A stretch of 64,000 bases of DNA from Allobosea robiniae (GTDB taxonomy: Bacteria > Pseudomonadota > Alphaproteobacteria > Rhizobiales > Beijerinckiaceae). Location: NCBI RefSeq assembly GCF_900102525.1, contig NZ_FNBZ01000003.1, positions 62,001 through 126,000 on the forward strand, read 5' to 3'. The position numbers and the translations under genes are program-made. Below, in pieces: positions 47,648 to 56,228 of the stretch. The first letter of the stretch is position 1; each line of letters starts with the position of its first letter. The notes under the pieces were generated by a model that worked only from the letters and a program-made list of their open reading frames with translations, searched no databases and was not told the DNA's origin.

Positions 47648-47676
47648 CGCCTGCGGAGCGGAGCGCCCCGCAGGCG
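47648..47676 (-). terminator. Hairpin after the third binding-protein gene
   Basis: CGCCTGCGG (47648-47656) and CCGCAGGCG (47668-47676) form a perfect nine-base stem with an 11-base loop, between the binding-protein and FAD oxidoreductase genes. No T-run; probably stabilises the upstream message. Confidence 0.5.
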
Positions 47677-47686
47677 GAAAGGGCGA

Positions 47687-48979
47687 TCAGGCCGGCATCA
47701 TCGGCTTGACGCGCTCGATGATGGCGGAGACGGCGTCCTTGACCGGCTTGCGGCCGAGCACGGCGAGCTGGACCTCCTCCAGGAAGGTCGCCTGCGCGCG
47801 GGCGGCCTCGGGGAAGGGCGGGAAGGCGCCGCGCGCGGTGGCCAGCACCTTGGCCTCGACGGCAGCCAGCGCATTGCCGGCCTTCAGCTTTTCGTCGGCA
47901 TAGGTCGAGACCCGCACAGGGCCGTTGCCGTTGAGCGCCATGCCGAGCGTCACGCGCTTGCTGGAAACCTCCTTGATGAAGCTCCAGGCCAGCGCCTTGT
48001 CCTTGGCGTTCTTGGGGATCGACATCGCCCAGGCCTCGACGACGGAAGCCATCGGCATCTTGCCCTGAATCGCCTTGGAGCCGGGGAAGGGGACGGCCTT
48101 GATCTTGCCGGGGAACTTGCTCTGCTCGGCATTGTTGAGCTGCGCGCCGCGCGCGAAGGGCAGCACGGTGAAAGCGGCGCGGCCCTGCTGCAGCCAGGTC
48201 ACCTGGTCGTCATTCTTGGTCGTGGCATAGCTGCGCGGCAGGCTGCCGGCCTCGAACATGCCACGCAGCGCGCCAAGTCCTTGCTCCAGCGCCTCGCGGT
48301 TCGGCACCAGCTTGAGGTCGGGGCTGATGAAGTCGCCGCCATAGGCGCGGGCGAACATCACCGGGAAGACCGCGAGATCGCTCGCCAGCACCATGCCGGT
48401 GACCGGCGTGCCGGCCTTGGAGGTGAAGGTGGTCTTCTTCGCCTGCTCGATCAATTCCTCCAGTGTCGTCGGCGGAGCGGAGATGCCGGCCTCCTCCAGC
48501 AGCGCCTCATTGTAGAACAGGCCTTGGGTCGCATGTCGGACGGGGATGCCGATCAGCTTGCCGTCGACCGTCATGCCCTGGACGAGGCCGGGCGCGATAT
48601 CGCCGAAATCCTCGATCGCGTCCTTGTCCTGATAGGGGCCGAGCGGCTCGAAGAGGGCGGCGATCTGCGAGGTCGGCCGATTGTCGATGAGATAGCCGAC
48701 GCCGTATTCGGTCTCCTTCAGGCTGGCCTCGCGGAAGAGCCTATCCTGCAAAGGATTGGAGTCGAAGGTGGTGAAGGCGACCTCGGCGTCGTTGGCCTTG
48801 CGCCAGCTGGCCATCAGGTCGCCGTCACCGCTGCCGAGCACGGTCTGGTGGACCTTGTGGCTGAGCACGTTCAGCGTCTTGCCGGCGGCGAAGGCCGGGG
48901 CGACTGCGAGCGTGGCGGCGACACCGGCGGAACCAGCAACAAAGGCGCGGCGGGTGAGCTTGGCTTCAGTGTTCGACAT
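47687..48979 (-). CDS. CUT1 ABC solute-binding protein with Tat-like signal
   Basis: 430 residues from ATG 48979 with GAGGAAGAAC before it. The N-terminus has LTRRAFVAGSAG and a hydrophobic stretch ending AFAAG, a twin-arginine-type signal, less usual for sugar binders. The body is a family 1 binding protein (LMASWRKANDAEV, YNEALLEEAGISAPPTTLEELIEQAKK). Ligand unknown; the ribulokinase-like kinase and SDR in the operon suggest a pentose, pentitol or related polyol. Confidence 0.88.
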   Translation of the reverse strand: MSNTEAKLTRRAFVAGSAGVAATLAVAPAFAAGKTLNVLSHKVHQTVLGSGDGDLMASWRKANDAEVAFTTFDSNPLQDRLFREASLKETEYGVGYLIDNRPTSQIAALFEPLGPYQDKDAIEDFGDIAPGLVQGMTVDGKLIGIPVRHATQGLFYNEALLEEAGISAPPTTLEELIEQAKKTTFTSKAGTPVTGMVLASDLAVFPVMFARAYGGDFISPDLKLVPNREALEQGLGALRGMFEAGSLPRSYATTKNDDQVTWLQQGRAAFTVLPFARGAQLNNAEQSKFPGKIKAVPFPGSKAIQGKMPMASVVEAWAMSIPKNAKDKALAWSFIKEVSSKRVTLGMALNGNGPVRVSTYADEKLKAGNALAAVEAKVLATARGAFPPFPEAARAQATFLEEVQLAVLGRKPVKDAVSAIIERVKPMMPA

Positions 48980-49008
48980 GTTCTTCCTCCCTCTTTTTGT
49001 GTGGTTGG

Positions 49009-49842
49009 CTACCCCTTCGTCGAACCGGCGGTGAGGCCGGCCACGAGGTAGCGGTTCATGAAGACGACGAAGAGCAGGACGGGCACGAGCTGCACCGTCG
49101 CGGCGGCGAACAGGATTCCCCAGTCGACCCCATCGATGGAGCCGATCATCTCGGAGATGACGAGCGGGGCGGTCTTCGCCTTGGTCGCGGTGAAGATGAA
49201 GGCGAAGAGGAACTCGTTCCACGAGAAGACGATGACGAAGACCGCGACCGCGAGCACGCCGGGCATCGCCAGCGGCGCGATGACCTTGCGCAGGATGGTC
49301 ATGCGGCTCGCACCATCCATCGCGGCGGCCTCGTCGAGCTCGCGCGGAATCTGGTCCATGAAGGTGCGCATCAGCACTGTGCCGAGCGAGACGAAAAAGG
49401 TCGCGTAGAGCAGGATCAGGACGAGATGCGTGTCGCTGAGTCCGAGCCAGTTCACGATCGGGAAGAGCGGCAGCGTCACCACGATCGGCGGGATCAGGCG
49501 CACGATGATCAGCCCGAGCAGGCTCGCACCGAGCCAGCGTCCGGAATTGCGCGAATAGACGTAGCCGGCGCAGGCGCTGGCGACGATCGCGAGCAGCGTC
49601 GCGCCGACGGTGATCAGCAGGCTGTTGAGCAGCCCCTCGAAGAACACGCCCCAGGAGCGCCAGAGCTCGGCGTAATGCTTGAAGGTCGGGGTGAACAGCC
49701 ATTTCGGCGGCACGGCGAAGATGTCCTGGCCGGGCTTCAGCGAGGACATCGCGATGAACAGGATCGGGAACAGCGACCAGAACAGGATCGCCGCGACGGC
49801 GATCGCCTTGCCCAGTCCGATCAGGAGCCGCTCAGTGCGCAT
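49009..49842 (-). CDS. CUT1 ABC transporter permease (MalG type)
   Basis: 277 residues from ATG 49842 (MRTERLLIGLG), which overlaps the end of the partner permease by 11 bases. Six membrane helices; EAA loop DEAAAMDGASRMTILRKVIAPLAMPG; C-terminal RYLVAGLTAGSTKG. 29 bases upstream of the binding-protein gene. Confidence 0.92.
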   Translation of the reverse strand: MRTERLLIGLGKAIAVAAILFWSLFPILFIAMSSLKPGQDIFAVPPKWLFTPTFKHYAELWRSWGVFFEGLLNSLLITVGATLLAIVASACAGYVYSRNSGRWLGASLLGLIIVRLIPPIVVTLPLFPIVNWLGLSDTHLVLILLYATFFVSLGTVLMRTFMDQIPRELDEAAAMDGASRMTILRKVIAPLAMPGVLAVAVFVIVFSWNEFLFAFIFTATKAKTAPLVISEMIGSIDGVDWGILFAAATVQLVPVLLFVVFMNRYLVAGLTAGSTKG

Positions 49843-50707
49843 GGGCGACGCCTCCGCGCTTGAGCAGGACAACATAGGCGCCGGCGAGCAGCAGCGAGGC
49901 CAGCACCATGATCCAGGCGGTCGCCGCGGCCGGGCCGAAGGCGTTGAAGCTGAAGGCCTCCTGATAGAGGTAGATCGCCACCACTTCGGTCGAGCGGGCC
50001 GGCCCGCCCTTGGTCAGGAGCCAGGCCTCCGAGAACAGGCGGAAGGCGAAGATGTAGCGGAAGAGCAGCGCGATCAGCATCGCCGGGGCGAGCAGCGGCA
50101 GCGTCACCTGCCGGAAGGCCTGCCAGCGTGTCGCGCCGTCGATCCGGGAGGCTTCGTAGAGCTCGGCGGGAATGGCGAGGCGGGCGGCATAGACGATGAC
50201 GAAGGTGAAGGGCAGGTGCAACCAGATCGTCAAAAGGCCGATCAGGGTCATCGCGTGCGAGGGCTCGAAGGACCAATCGAGCGTCGGCAGGTGGAGCGCC
50301 CGCAAAGCCAGCGTGATCGGCCCGGCATCGGGATCGAACAGGAAACGCCACATCACCACCGCCGTGACCTCGCTGACCGCATAGGGCGCGAGCACGGCGA
50401 CGAGCAGGAAGCGCCGGAACGGCAGGCCGCTGGCGAAGAGCAGGGCCATGCCGAGGCCGACGGCGAGCTCCAAATGCACGGCCACGACGACGAGGACGAC
50501 GGTGTTCCAGAGTGCACTATGGAAAGCGGGATCGGTCAGGACGCGCCAGTAGTTCTGCAGGCCGACGAAGCTCGGCGCCTGGCCGAAGCTCGACGTGTTC
50601 AGGCTCAGCCAGACGACATAGAGCGACGGCAGCACGATCACGCTCAGGATGAGCAGATGCACCGGCGCAAGCAGCGGCAATAGTCGTGCCGTTCGTTGAA
50701 GCTGCAC
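49832..50707 (-). CDS. CUT1 ABC transporter permease (MalF type)
   Basis: 291 residues with a good ribosome site (GGAGGAA). Six helices, EAA loop YEASRIDGATRWQAFRQVTLPLLAPA, and the LLTKGGPARSTEVVAIYLYQEAF signature. First membrane gene of the LacI operon, 79 bases after lacI. No ATPase gene accompanies this pair. Confidence 0.92.
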   Translation of the reverse strand: MQLQRTARLLPLLAPVHLLILSVIVLPSLYVVWLSLNTSSFGQAPSFVGLQNYWRVLTDPAFHSALWNTVVLVVVAVHLELAVGLGMALLFASGLPFRRFLLVAVLAPYAVSEVTAVVMWRFLFDPDAGPITLALRALHLPTLDWSFEPSHAMTLIGLLTIWLHLPFTFVIVYAARLAIPAELYEASRIDGATRWQAFRQVTLPLLAPAMLIALLFRYIFAFRLFSEAWLLTKGGPARSTEVVAIYLYQEAFSFNAFGPAAATAWIMVLASLLLAGAYVVLLKRGGVAHAH

Positions 50708-50786
50708 TTTTTCCTCCAGGACTTCTTCTGCTCCGGGCTCTGTCGGCCCGGTGGCCCGGACGCTCGGCGTCCGTAGGCTGTCTTCG

Positions 50787-51881
50787 TCAGTGCACTGCCT
50801 TGGGTGAGGCGGCCGCTCCTTCCAGGTTCGGATGCGGATCGGGATCGTGGCTGTTGCCGCGCTCTGGCCCGGCGGCGAGATCGCGCACGGAATCGCGGGC
50901 CTGCAGGCCGGCTTGCAGCACGGAATGTGTGGGCGGCGCCTGGTCTCCGGCCATGCGGGCGCGCAGGCGGTTCCAGGCGGCTTCCGCGATCTCGGCGATC
51001 GGCTGGCGGATCGCGGTCAGGCCGGTCTTGCGGGCGCTCATCCAGGGGTAGTCGTCGAAGCCGACGACCGAGACGGGGTCGGGAATGTCGATCCGCATCC
51101 GGGCCAGTGCCGAGAGCGTGCTCAGCGTCGTGACGTTGGTCAATGCGATGACGGCGCTCGGCTGCGGGTGCCGTTCAAGCCAGTGCAGGAAGGCTGCGGC
51201 GCCGCGATCGGCGTTCGAGCCGAGTTCGATCACCGTCGGCTCCCGGCCCAGCATGGTCCGGATGAGATCGCAGGCGCCGCGGACGCGCTCACGGATCGGC
51301 GAGATGGCGAGGCTGGAGGCGGCGACCAGGATATCGCGGTGGCCCTTGGCAAGGAGGTGCCGAGCGGCGATCTCGCCGGCCTCGCGATTGTCGATCGCCA
51401 CGGTGTCGACGACCGAGCCCTCGGGCGGCACGCGGTCGGCGAAGACGATCGGCAGACGGCCGATCTCGTGGCGCAGCGCCTCGGGAAGCGCATCGGAGCA
51501 GGGCACGGCGATCAGTCCGGATGGACGCCAGGCGAGCAAGGTGCGCAGCCGCGACTGCTCCAGCCCGAGATCGTCGCGGGAGCTGGCGACGAGGATATCG
51601 TAGCCGTCCTTCTGCGCGAGCACCTCGAGCTGCGAGACCAGCGAGGTGAAGAAGACGTCGTCGAGATCGGGCACGAGGACGCCGACGACACGGGCCTGGC
51701 CCGAGCGCAGTTGCGAGGCCGCCCGGTCGACCTGATAGGCCAGCTCGTCGGCGGCCTTGAGCACGCGCGCCCGCAAATCGGCATTCACCGGCTTGTTGCC
51801 GCTGAACACGTTCGAAACCGTCGCGATCGACACGCCCGCGCGGGCGGCGACATCCCGGATCGTGACGCGCGGATTGTCCAT
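50787..51881 (-). CDS. LacI family transcriptional regulator
   Basis: 364 residues from ATG 51881 (MDNPRVTIRDVAARAGVS). N-terminal HTH with VSIATVSNVFSGNKPVN and the hinge-helix QLRSGQARVVGVLVPD, followed by a periplasmic-binding-protein-like effector domain. The frame is open upstream, but that part contains the operator and is unlike LacI proteins. Probably represses its own operon (lacI, permeases, binding protein, oxidoreductase, kinase, SDR) by binding the inverted repeat just upstream of its start. Confidence 0.94.
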   Translation of the reverse strand: MDNPRVTIRDVAARAGVSIATVSNVFSGNKPVNADLRARVLKAADELAYQVDRAASQLRSGQARVVGVLVPDLDDVFFTSLVSQLEVLAQKDGYDILVASSRDDLGLEQSRLRTLLAWRPSGLIAVPCSDALPEALRHEIGRLPIVFADRVPPEGSVVDTVAIDNREAGEIAARHLLAKGHRDILVAASSLAISPIRERVRGACDLIRTMLGREPTVIELGSNADRGAAAFLHWLERHPQPSAVIALTNVTTLSTLSALARMRIDIPDPVSVVGFDDYPWMSARKTGLTAIRQPIAEIAEAAWNRLRARMAGDQAPPTHSVLQAGLQARDSVRDLAAGPERGNSHDPDPHPNLEGAAASPKAVH

Positions 51882-51888
51882 CGAGAAG

Positions 51889-51923
51889 CCTGTTAAACGT
51901 TTTACAGAAAAACGTTTAACAGG
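51889..51923. promoter_or_regulatory. LacI double operator
   Basis: CCTGTTAAACGTTTT (51889-51903) and AAAACGTTTAACAGG (51909-51923) are perfect reverse complements around ACAGA. Each arm contains a TTAAACGTTT-type palindrome with a central CG, the usual LacI-family operator core. The nearer arm ends seven bases before the lacI start codon, so binding would block initiation. Confidence 0.85.
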
Positions 51924-51941
51924 CAGGTTGCGTCGAGGCAA

Positions 51942-52526
51942 GGCGATTCACGAGCCTTGATGTTTGAGGCTTTCAGGTGCCATCCGCTGCCTGGGAGTGG
52001 CCGATGGAGCCGGGGGGCATCTTATCCGGTACGCGTCCAGCGCAGGAAGGCGGATAGCCGCAGCAGGCCGTTGACGATCAGAGCATAGACCACGCGCGTG
52101 TCTCCATCTCAGGAGCCCACGACATCGCGTGGTGCTTTTAGCGTTGTTGACGCGGCGCAAGCTGCTCCGACAAATCCCGCGATCGGATCGCTCCGATGGC
52201 TTCGAGCATCCCGGGGTTTTCGGGTCTGGTCAATCGCAGGGTGTTCCAAGTTTTCGCAGGCTCGGGGAAGGAATTCACTGCGTCCCGCGGCCTCCGCCGC
52301 ATCCTCCATCTTCAGGGATATCGAGGTCGATCTTGACCGTCGGCATCTCCCCGGCATCGCGAGGCCGGTGCTGCGTTCGCCCTGATCTTGTCGCGCCGGC
52401 AGCTGGCCGTTTTCGGAGAGTTCGCGGCGTCGCGCGGTTTCGAGCGCATTGCCATTGCAGGCGCTATGGACCCCCAGCGTCTCGACGAGACTGGTGCGGG
52501 CGCGCCTGCGGGGATAGGGAAGACCG
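51942..52526. other. Gene-poor region, no convincing gene
   Basis: 585 bases between the LacI operator and the ankyrin-TPR gene. Several open frames exist on both strands, but none has a ribosome site and a family-like sequence. A 23-codon reverse frame at about 52024-52095 encodes a hydrophobic peptide (VYALIVNGLLRLSAFLRW), which might be a decayed fragment. The promoter of the ankyrin-TPR gene should lie here. Confidence 0.45.
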
Positions 52527-53705
52527 ATGAACGTCCCGTCCGCCAACCCGCCCCTGATCGCCGCCGCCGACAAGGGCGACATGGCCGCCGTCGAGCGCCT
52601 CCTCGGCGAGGGTGCCAGGGTGGACGTCATGGACGCGACCGGCCGGACCGCGCTGATGGCGGCGACCCAGAAGAACGACCTGCCGCTGGCGCGGCGCCTG
52701 ATCGCGGCCGGCAGCGATGTCAATGCCCGCGACATCACCATGCTCTCGCCCTATCTCTGCGCCGGGGCGAACGGCTTCAACGAGATCCTGAAGCTGACCA
52801 TCGCCTCGGGCGCCGATCCGCATAGCGTCAATCGCTTCGGCGGCACGCCGCTGCTGCCGTCGAGCGAGAAGGGCTTTCTGCGCACGGTCCGGGTCTGCCT
52901 GACCGCCGGCATCCCGGTGGACCGCGCCAATGATCTCGGCTGGTCGGCGCTGCTGGAAACCGTGATCCTCGGTGATGGCGGCCGGCTCTATGGCGACGTG
53001 GTCGAAGCGCTGGTCGGGGCGGGCGCCGACCCGCATCTCAGGGATCGCGACGGCAAGTCCTCGCTGGAGCATGCGCAGGCCCTCGGTCAGGAGCGCGTAC
53101 TGGCGATCTTCAGGGGCGAGGGCGCCGCGGCCGGCCCGGGCGCGGCCATGATCCGGCAGGCGAAACAGGCGGAGAAGGCGGAGCACTACGAGGAGGCGCT
53201 GGCCATTATCGCAGCCGCGCTGGCGCAGCATCCTGCCGATGCCGATCTCACCTATTACAAGGGCTATTATCTCTATGAGCTCGGGCGCCACGAAGAGGCG
53301 ATCCGCACCTTCGAGACGGTGCTGGCCTCGAGCCCTGACGAGGTCGAGTTCCATTTCTACATCGCCTATGCCTATCGGGCGATGAAGCAGCCGGAAGCCG
53401 CGCTGGCGGCCTTCGATGCGGGCGTGGCGAAGAAGCCCGAAACCCCGTTCCTGCGCTATCACAAGTCGAATTACCTGCGGGAACTCGGTCGCCACGAGGC
53501 CGCCGTCGCCGTGATGGACGAGCTGCTCGCGCGCGATCCCGGCCGCTACGATTTCGCCTTTCACAAGGGCAACAGCCTGCGCTCGCTCGGTCGGCACGAG
53601 GAGGCGATCGCGGCGATCGAGATCGCGATCGCCTCCGATCCCGGCAATCCGCTTTATCGCCGGCACAAGGCGCAGTCGCTCAAGCTGCTCGGGCGCGAGG
53701 CTTGA
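52527..53705 (+). CDS. Ankyrin-repeat and TPR fusion protein
   Basis: 392 residues. The N-terminal half (about 1-200) holds four to five ankyrin repeats (for example GDMAAVERLLGEGARVDVMDATGRTALM and LARRLIAAGSDVNARD). The C-terminal half (about 215-390) holds four to five TPR units with recurring LGRHEEAI and LAxDPG patterns. No signal peptide or membrane helix, so it is probably a cytoplasmic scaffold. Both halves are protein-interaction modules with no enzyme domain. It stands alone, facing away from the LacI operon and convergent with the amidohydrolase. Partner unknown. Confidence 0.85.
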   Translation: MNVPSANPPLIAAADKGDMAAVERLLGEGARVDVMDATGRTALMAATQKNDLPLARRLIAAGSDVNARDITMLSPYLCAGANGFNEILKLTIASGADPHSVNRFGGTPLLPSSEKGFLRTVRVCLTAGIPVDRANDLGWSALLETVILGDGGRLYGDVVEALVGAGADPHLRDRDGKSSLEHAQALGQERVLAIFRGEGAAAGPGAAMIRQAKQAEKAEHYEEALAIIAAALAQHPADADLTYYKGYYLYELGRHEEAIRTFETVLASSPDEVEFHFYIAYAYRAMKQPEAALAAFDAGVAKKPETPFLRYHKSNYLRELGRHEAAVAVMDELLARDPGRYDFAFHKGNSLRSLGRHEEAIAAIEIAIASDPGNPLYRRHKAQSLKLLGREA

Positions 53706-53741
53706 GGCCCCGCGCCGTCGCTTGTGACCCGGATCGATTCG

Positions 53742-54935
53742 TCAGGCGATCGGCTGGGTCAGCTCGCCGTGGCGGGCGACGATCTTGCCGCGCTTGACGA
53801 CCGTGCGGTCGGCCGGGCGCTCGACGATCGCTTCGCAGATGGTCTCGCCGGGCAGGATCACGAAATCGGCGGTGCAGCCGACCTCAAGACCGTAGTTCTC
53901 GATGCCCATCACCTTGGCGCCCTGATAGGTGCAGACGTCGAGCGCCAGCTCCATCTCCTCGTCACGGCGGAAATTGTTGCGCAGGCCGACCAGCGTCGCG
54001 CGCTCCAGCATGTCGCCCATGCCATAGGGGTTCCAGCTGTCGCGCACGCCGTCCGAGCCGCCGGCGATGACGATTCCAGCCTTGAGGCAGGCCATGACCG
54101 CGGGGGCCGGTGAACTCGCGGGCGCGGTGGTGACCAGCGCGATGCGCTCCTTCGCGAGATCGTCGATCAGCCGGCGGACATGGTCGATATCGGGCATGCC
54201 CAGGCAGAAGGCATGGCTGATCGCAACCTTGCCCTGCATGCCCATTGCGCGCACCCGCTCGAGGATCAGGTCCATCGAGAAGGCGCCCATCTCGCCGCGC
54301 TCGTGCAGATGGATGTCGAGCGGGCGGCCGTATTTCTCGGCGAGGCCGAAAATCGCATCGAGATGGCCCTTCGGATCGCGGTCGACCGCGCAGGGATCGA
54401 GACCGCCGACGATTTCGGCGCCGAGCGCCATCGCCCGGTCGACCAGTTCGAGCGTACCGGGCCGGATCAGCAGGCCGGACTGCGCGAAGGCGACGATCTC
54501 GACGTCGATCACATCCTTGAGCCGCTCGCGCATGGCCATGACGCCCTCGATGCCGGCGATGCCGGTCTCGGTGTCGATGTCGACATGGCTGCGGATATGG
54601 GTGGTGCCCAGCTTGACCATCTGGGCGACGAGCCGGCCGGACTGGCGGTCGGCGTCGATGCCGAATTCGCGGCGGTTGCGGCGCTCGGTCTCGATCTTGT
54701 CGATCAGGGCGGGGCCGGCGGTGTGTTTGTGCCAGCCCATGCCCCAGAAGCTCTTGTCGAGATGGGTATGCGCCTCGACCAGGCCGGGAATCATCAGGCG
54801 GTCGCCGGCATCGAAACTCGTGTCGCCTCCGGTCGCGCCGGCGCCGATCGCGGCGATGCGCCCGTCACGGACCAGCACATCCGTCGACGCGCCGCCGGCC
54901 GGGCGGACATTCCGGATCAAGAGGGTATCAGTCAC
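53742..54935 (-). CDS. Cytosine deaminase-like amidohydrolase
   Basis: 397 residues, metal-dependent amidohydrolase superfamily. Metal and catalytic residues: VEAHTHLDKSF, THIRSHVDID, LDIHLHERGE, ISHAFCLG and GSDGVRDSWNP. The DKS after HTHL and the final GSDGVRD are typical of the CodA-like group. Family members deaminate cytosine, isoguanine or creatinine-like rings or open related amides. It neighbours the RpiR regulator and divergent peptide operon, so it may deaminate a ring product from the same substrate. Confidence 0.9.
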   Translation of the reverse strand: MTDTLLIRNVRPAGGASTDVLVRDGRIAAIGAGATGGDTSFDAGDRLMIPGLVEAHTHLDKSFWGMGWHKHTAGPALIDKIETERRNRREFGIDADRQSGRLVAQMVKLGTTHIRSHVDIDTETGIAGIEGVMAMRERLKDVIDVEIVAFAQSGLLIRPGTLELVDRAMALGAEIVGGLDPCAVDRDPKGHLDAIFGLAEKYGRPLDIHLHERGEMGAFSMDLILERVRAMGMQGKVAISHAFCLGMPDIDHVRRLIDDLAKERIALVTTAPASSPAPAVMACLKAGIVIAGGSDGVRDSWNPYGMGDMLERATLVGLRNNFRRDEEMELALDVCTYQGAKVMGIENYGLEVGCTADFVILPGETICEAIVERPADRTVVKRGKIVARHGELTQPIA

Positions 54936-55098
54936 GAGGCGTCTCCTTCTTCCAGACCGGCCTGTGCCGGTTTCTCAACGTCGATGACGGCTTTGGCCTG
55001 TCGGATCATAGGGCCTGCATGCCGCAGCCGTCGGGATAAATGTGCCGCGCCGGTGTCGCCCAGCGGGAGCGGCCCTGAAGCGGGCGGCGACAGGGCGT

Positions 55099-55989
55099 TC
55101 AGATACGGCGGCGCGGGATCGCCGTCGCATAGGTGTTGAGCGAGAGCAGGTGACGGTCGGCGCGCTGGAGCGCGGCGAGCGCCGCCGTGCGGTCCTTGTT
55201 GGCGAGCAGGCCGCAGAGCACCTCGGAGATCGCGAGCGCCGGCGCCAGCGTATGGAAGAAGCTCTGGCTCTCGGTCGAGCAGAGAATCGCCAGATCGGCG
55301 ATACCGACCAGCGGCGAAACCTCGCTATCGGTGATCGCGATGACGCCGAGGCCCTTCTCCCGCGCGAGCTGCGCCAGTTCGAGGCTGTGCAGAGCATAAG
55401 GGTTGATCGAGATGGCGAGCAGGACGTCTTCCGCCCCGGCCCGGATCAGCCCGTCGCCGACCGTATCGGCCGGGCCGTCGAGATGGACAGTCTTCTCGCC
55501 GAGCAGCGTCATCACGTAATGGAAGTGCCAGGCCACCGAATGGCATGAACGCAGGCCGAGCACGTAGATCCGGCGGGCCTGTGCGAGGCGATCGGCGGCA
55601 GAGGCGAGGCGCTCCAGCGAGGCCGGCTCCGTCAGGCGCGCGATCTGGGCGGCGAGGCCCTGCAGCATGCGGCGCGACAATTGCGCGGCCGCCATGTCCT
55701 GCTCGCTGTCGTCGTTCTGCATCGCGCGCGCCGCGAAGCCGTCGACGCGGAAGCGGATCGCCTCGGCATGATGGGCGCGGATATCGTCATAGCCGGCCAG
55801 CCCGAGGAACTTGGCGAGCCGCGTCATCGTCGAGGGCTGCACGCCGGCATTGCGCGCGAGTTCGCGCATCGAGACCAGCGCCACCTCCTGCGGGTGTTCG
55901 ATAATGTAGCGCGCCGCCTGCCGCAATTGCGGGGACATGCCCTCGAAGAGGCTGACGATGCGCTCGCGCAAGGGATCGGCCTGCAACAT
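55099..55989 (-). CDS. MurR/RpiR family transcriptional regulator
   Basis: 296 residues. N-terminal HTH_6 domain (residues 1-75) with VALVSMRELARNAGVQPSTMTRLAKFLGLAGYDDIR, then an SIS domain (about 125-260) with VLGLRSCHSVAWHFHYVMTLLG and LAISINPYALHSLELAQLAREKG. Binds a phosphosugar or amino-sugar type effector. Divergent from the aminotransferase-M81-ABC operon, which it probably controls together with the amidohydrolase. Confidence 0.93.
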   Translation of the reverse strand: MLQADPLRERIVSLFEGMSPQLRQAARYIIEHPQEVALVSMRELARNAGVQPSTMTRLAKFLGLAGYDDIRAHHAEAIRFRVDGFAARAMQNDDSEQDMAAAQLSRRMLQGLAAQIARLTEPASLERLASAADRLAQARRIYVLGLRSCHSVAWHFHYVMTLLGEKTVHLDGPADTVGDGLIRAGAEDVLLAISINPYALHSLELAQLAREKGLGVIAITDSEVSPLVGIADLAILCSTESQSFFHTLAPALAISEVLCGLLANKDRTAALAALQRADRHLLSLNTYATAIPRRRI

Positions 55990-56228
55990 TTGAATCGCGC
56001 CCTTCTCTGTCCGATCGCGACCATTCCCGCGCAGCGGATGGATTTCAAACGGTTTCTCGGCTTTCCCTCAGGCTTGAGGGCGTTGCAACAGAGCGTTTCG
56101 CTGAAACAGTTTAAGACTCAATCGTATCTTATTTGTATCATATAAAACAAATGTTGCATTCTTTCATTGGGCATGTCATGAGGCTGCGCGCCGCGGCGCT
56201 CTGTCCGCGCCAGTCCGGGAATGCCGAG
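55990..56228. promoter_or_regulatory. Divergent RpiR / aminotransferase control region
   Basis: 239 bases, the most AT-rich stretch nearby. GTTTC (56095-56099) and GAAAC (56103-56107) form a tight inverted repeat of the type RpiR proteins can bind, followed by TTTGTATCATATAAAACAAA, another short dyad with a possible -10. The frame open from 56133 into the aminotransferase is probably untranslated leader. Confidence 0.45.

Noticed and set aside
46070..49051. 993-codon open frame on the + strand
   Set aside because: Antisense to the kinase, FAD oxidoreductase and binding-protein genes. Its His/Arg/Asp-rich composition is that of a GC-rich shadow frame.
52024..52095. 23-codon reverse-strand frame with a hydrophobic peptide
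   Set aside because: Too short, no ribosome site and a stop just upstream. It may be a decayed fragment, but there is no support for a gene.
56133..56228. Upstream extension of the class III aminotransferase
   Set aside because: The added 32 residues are unlike family N-termini, and the region carries regulatory-looking dyads.
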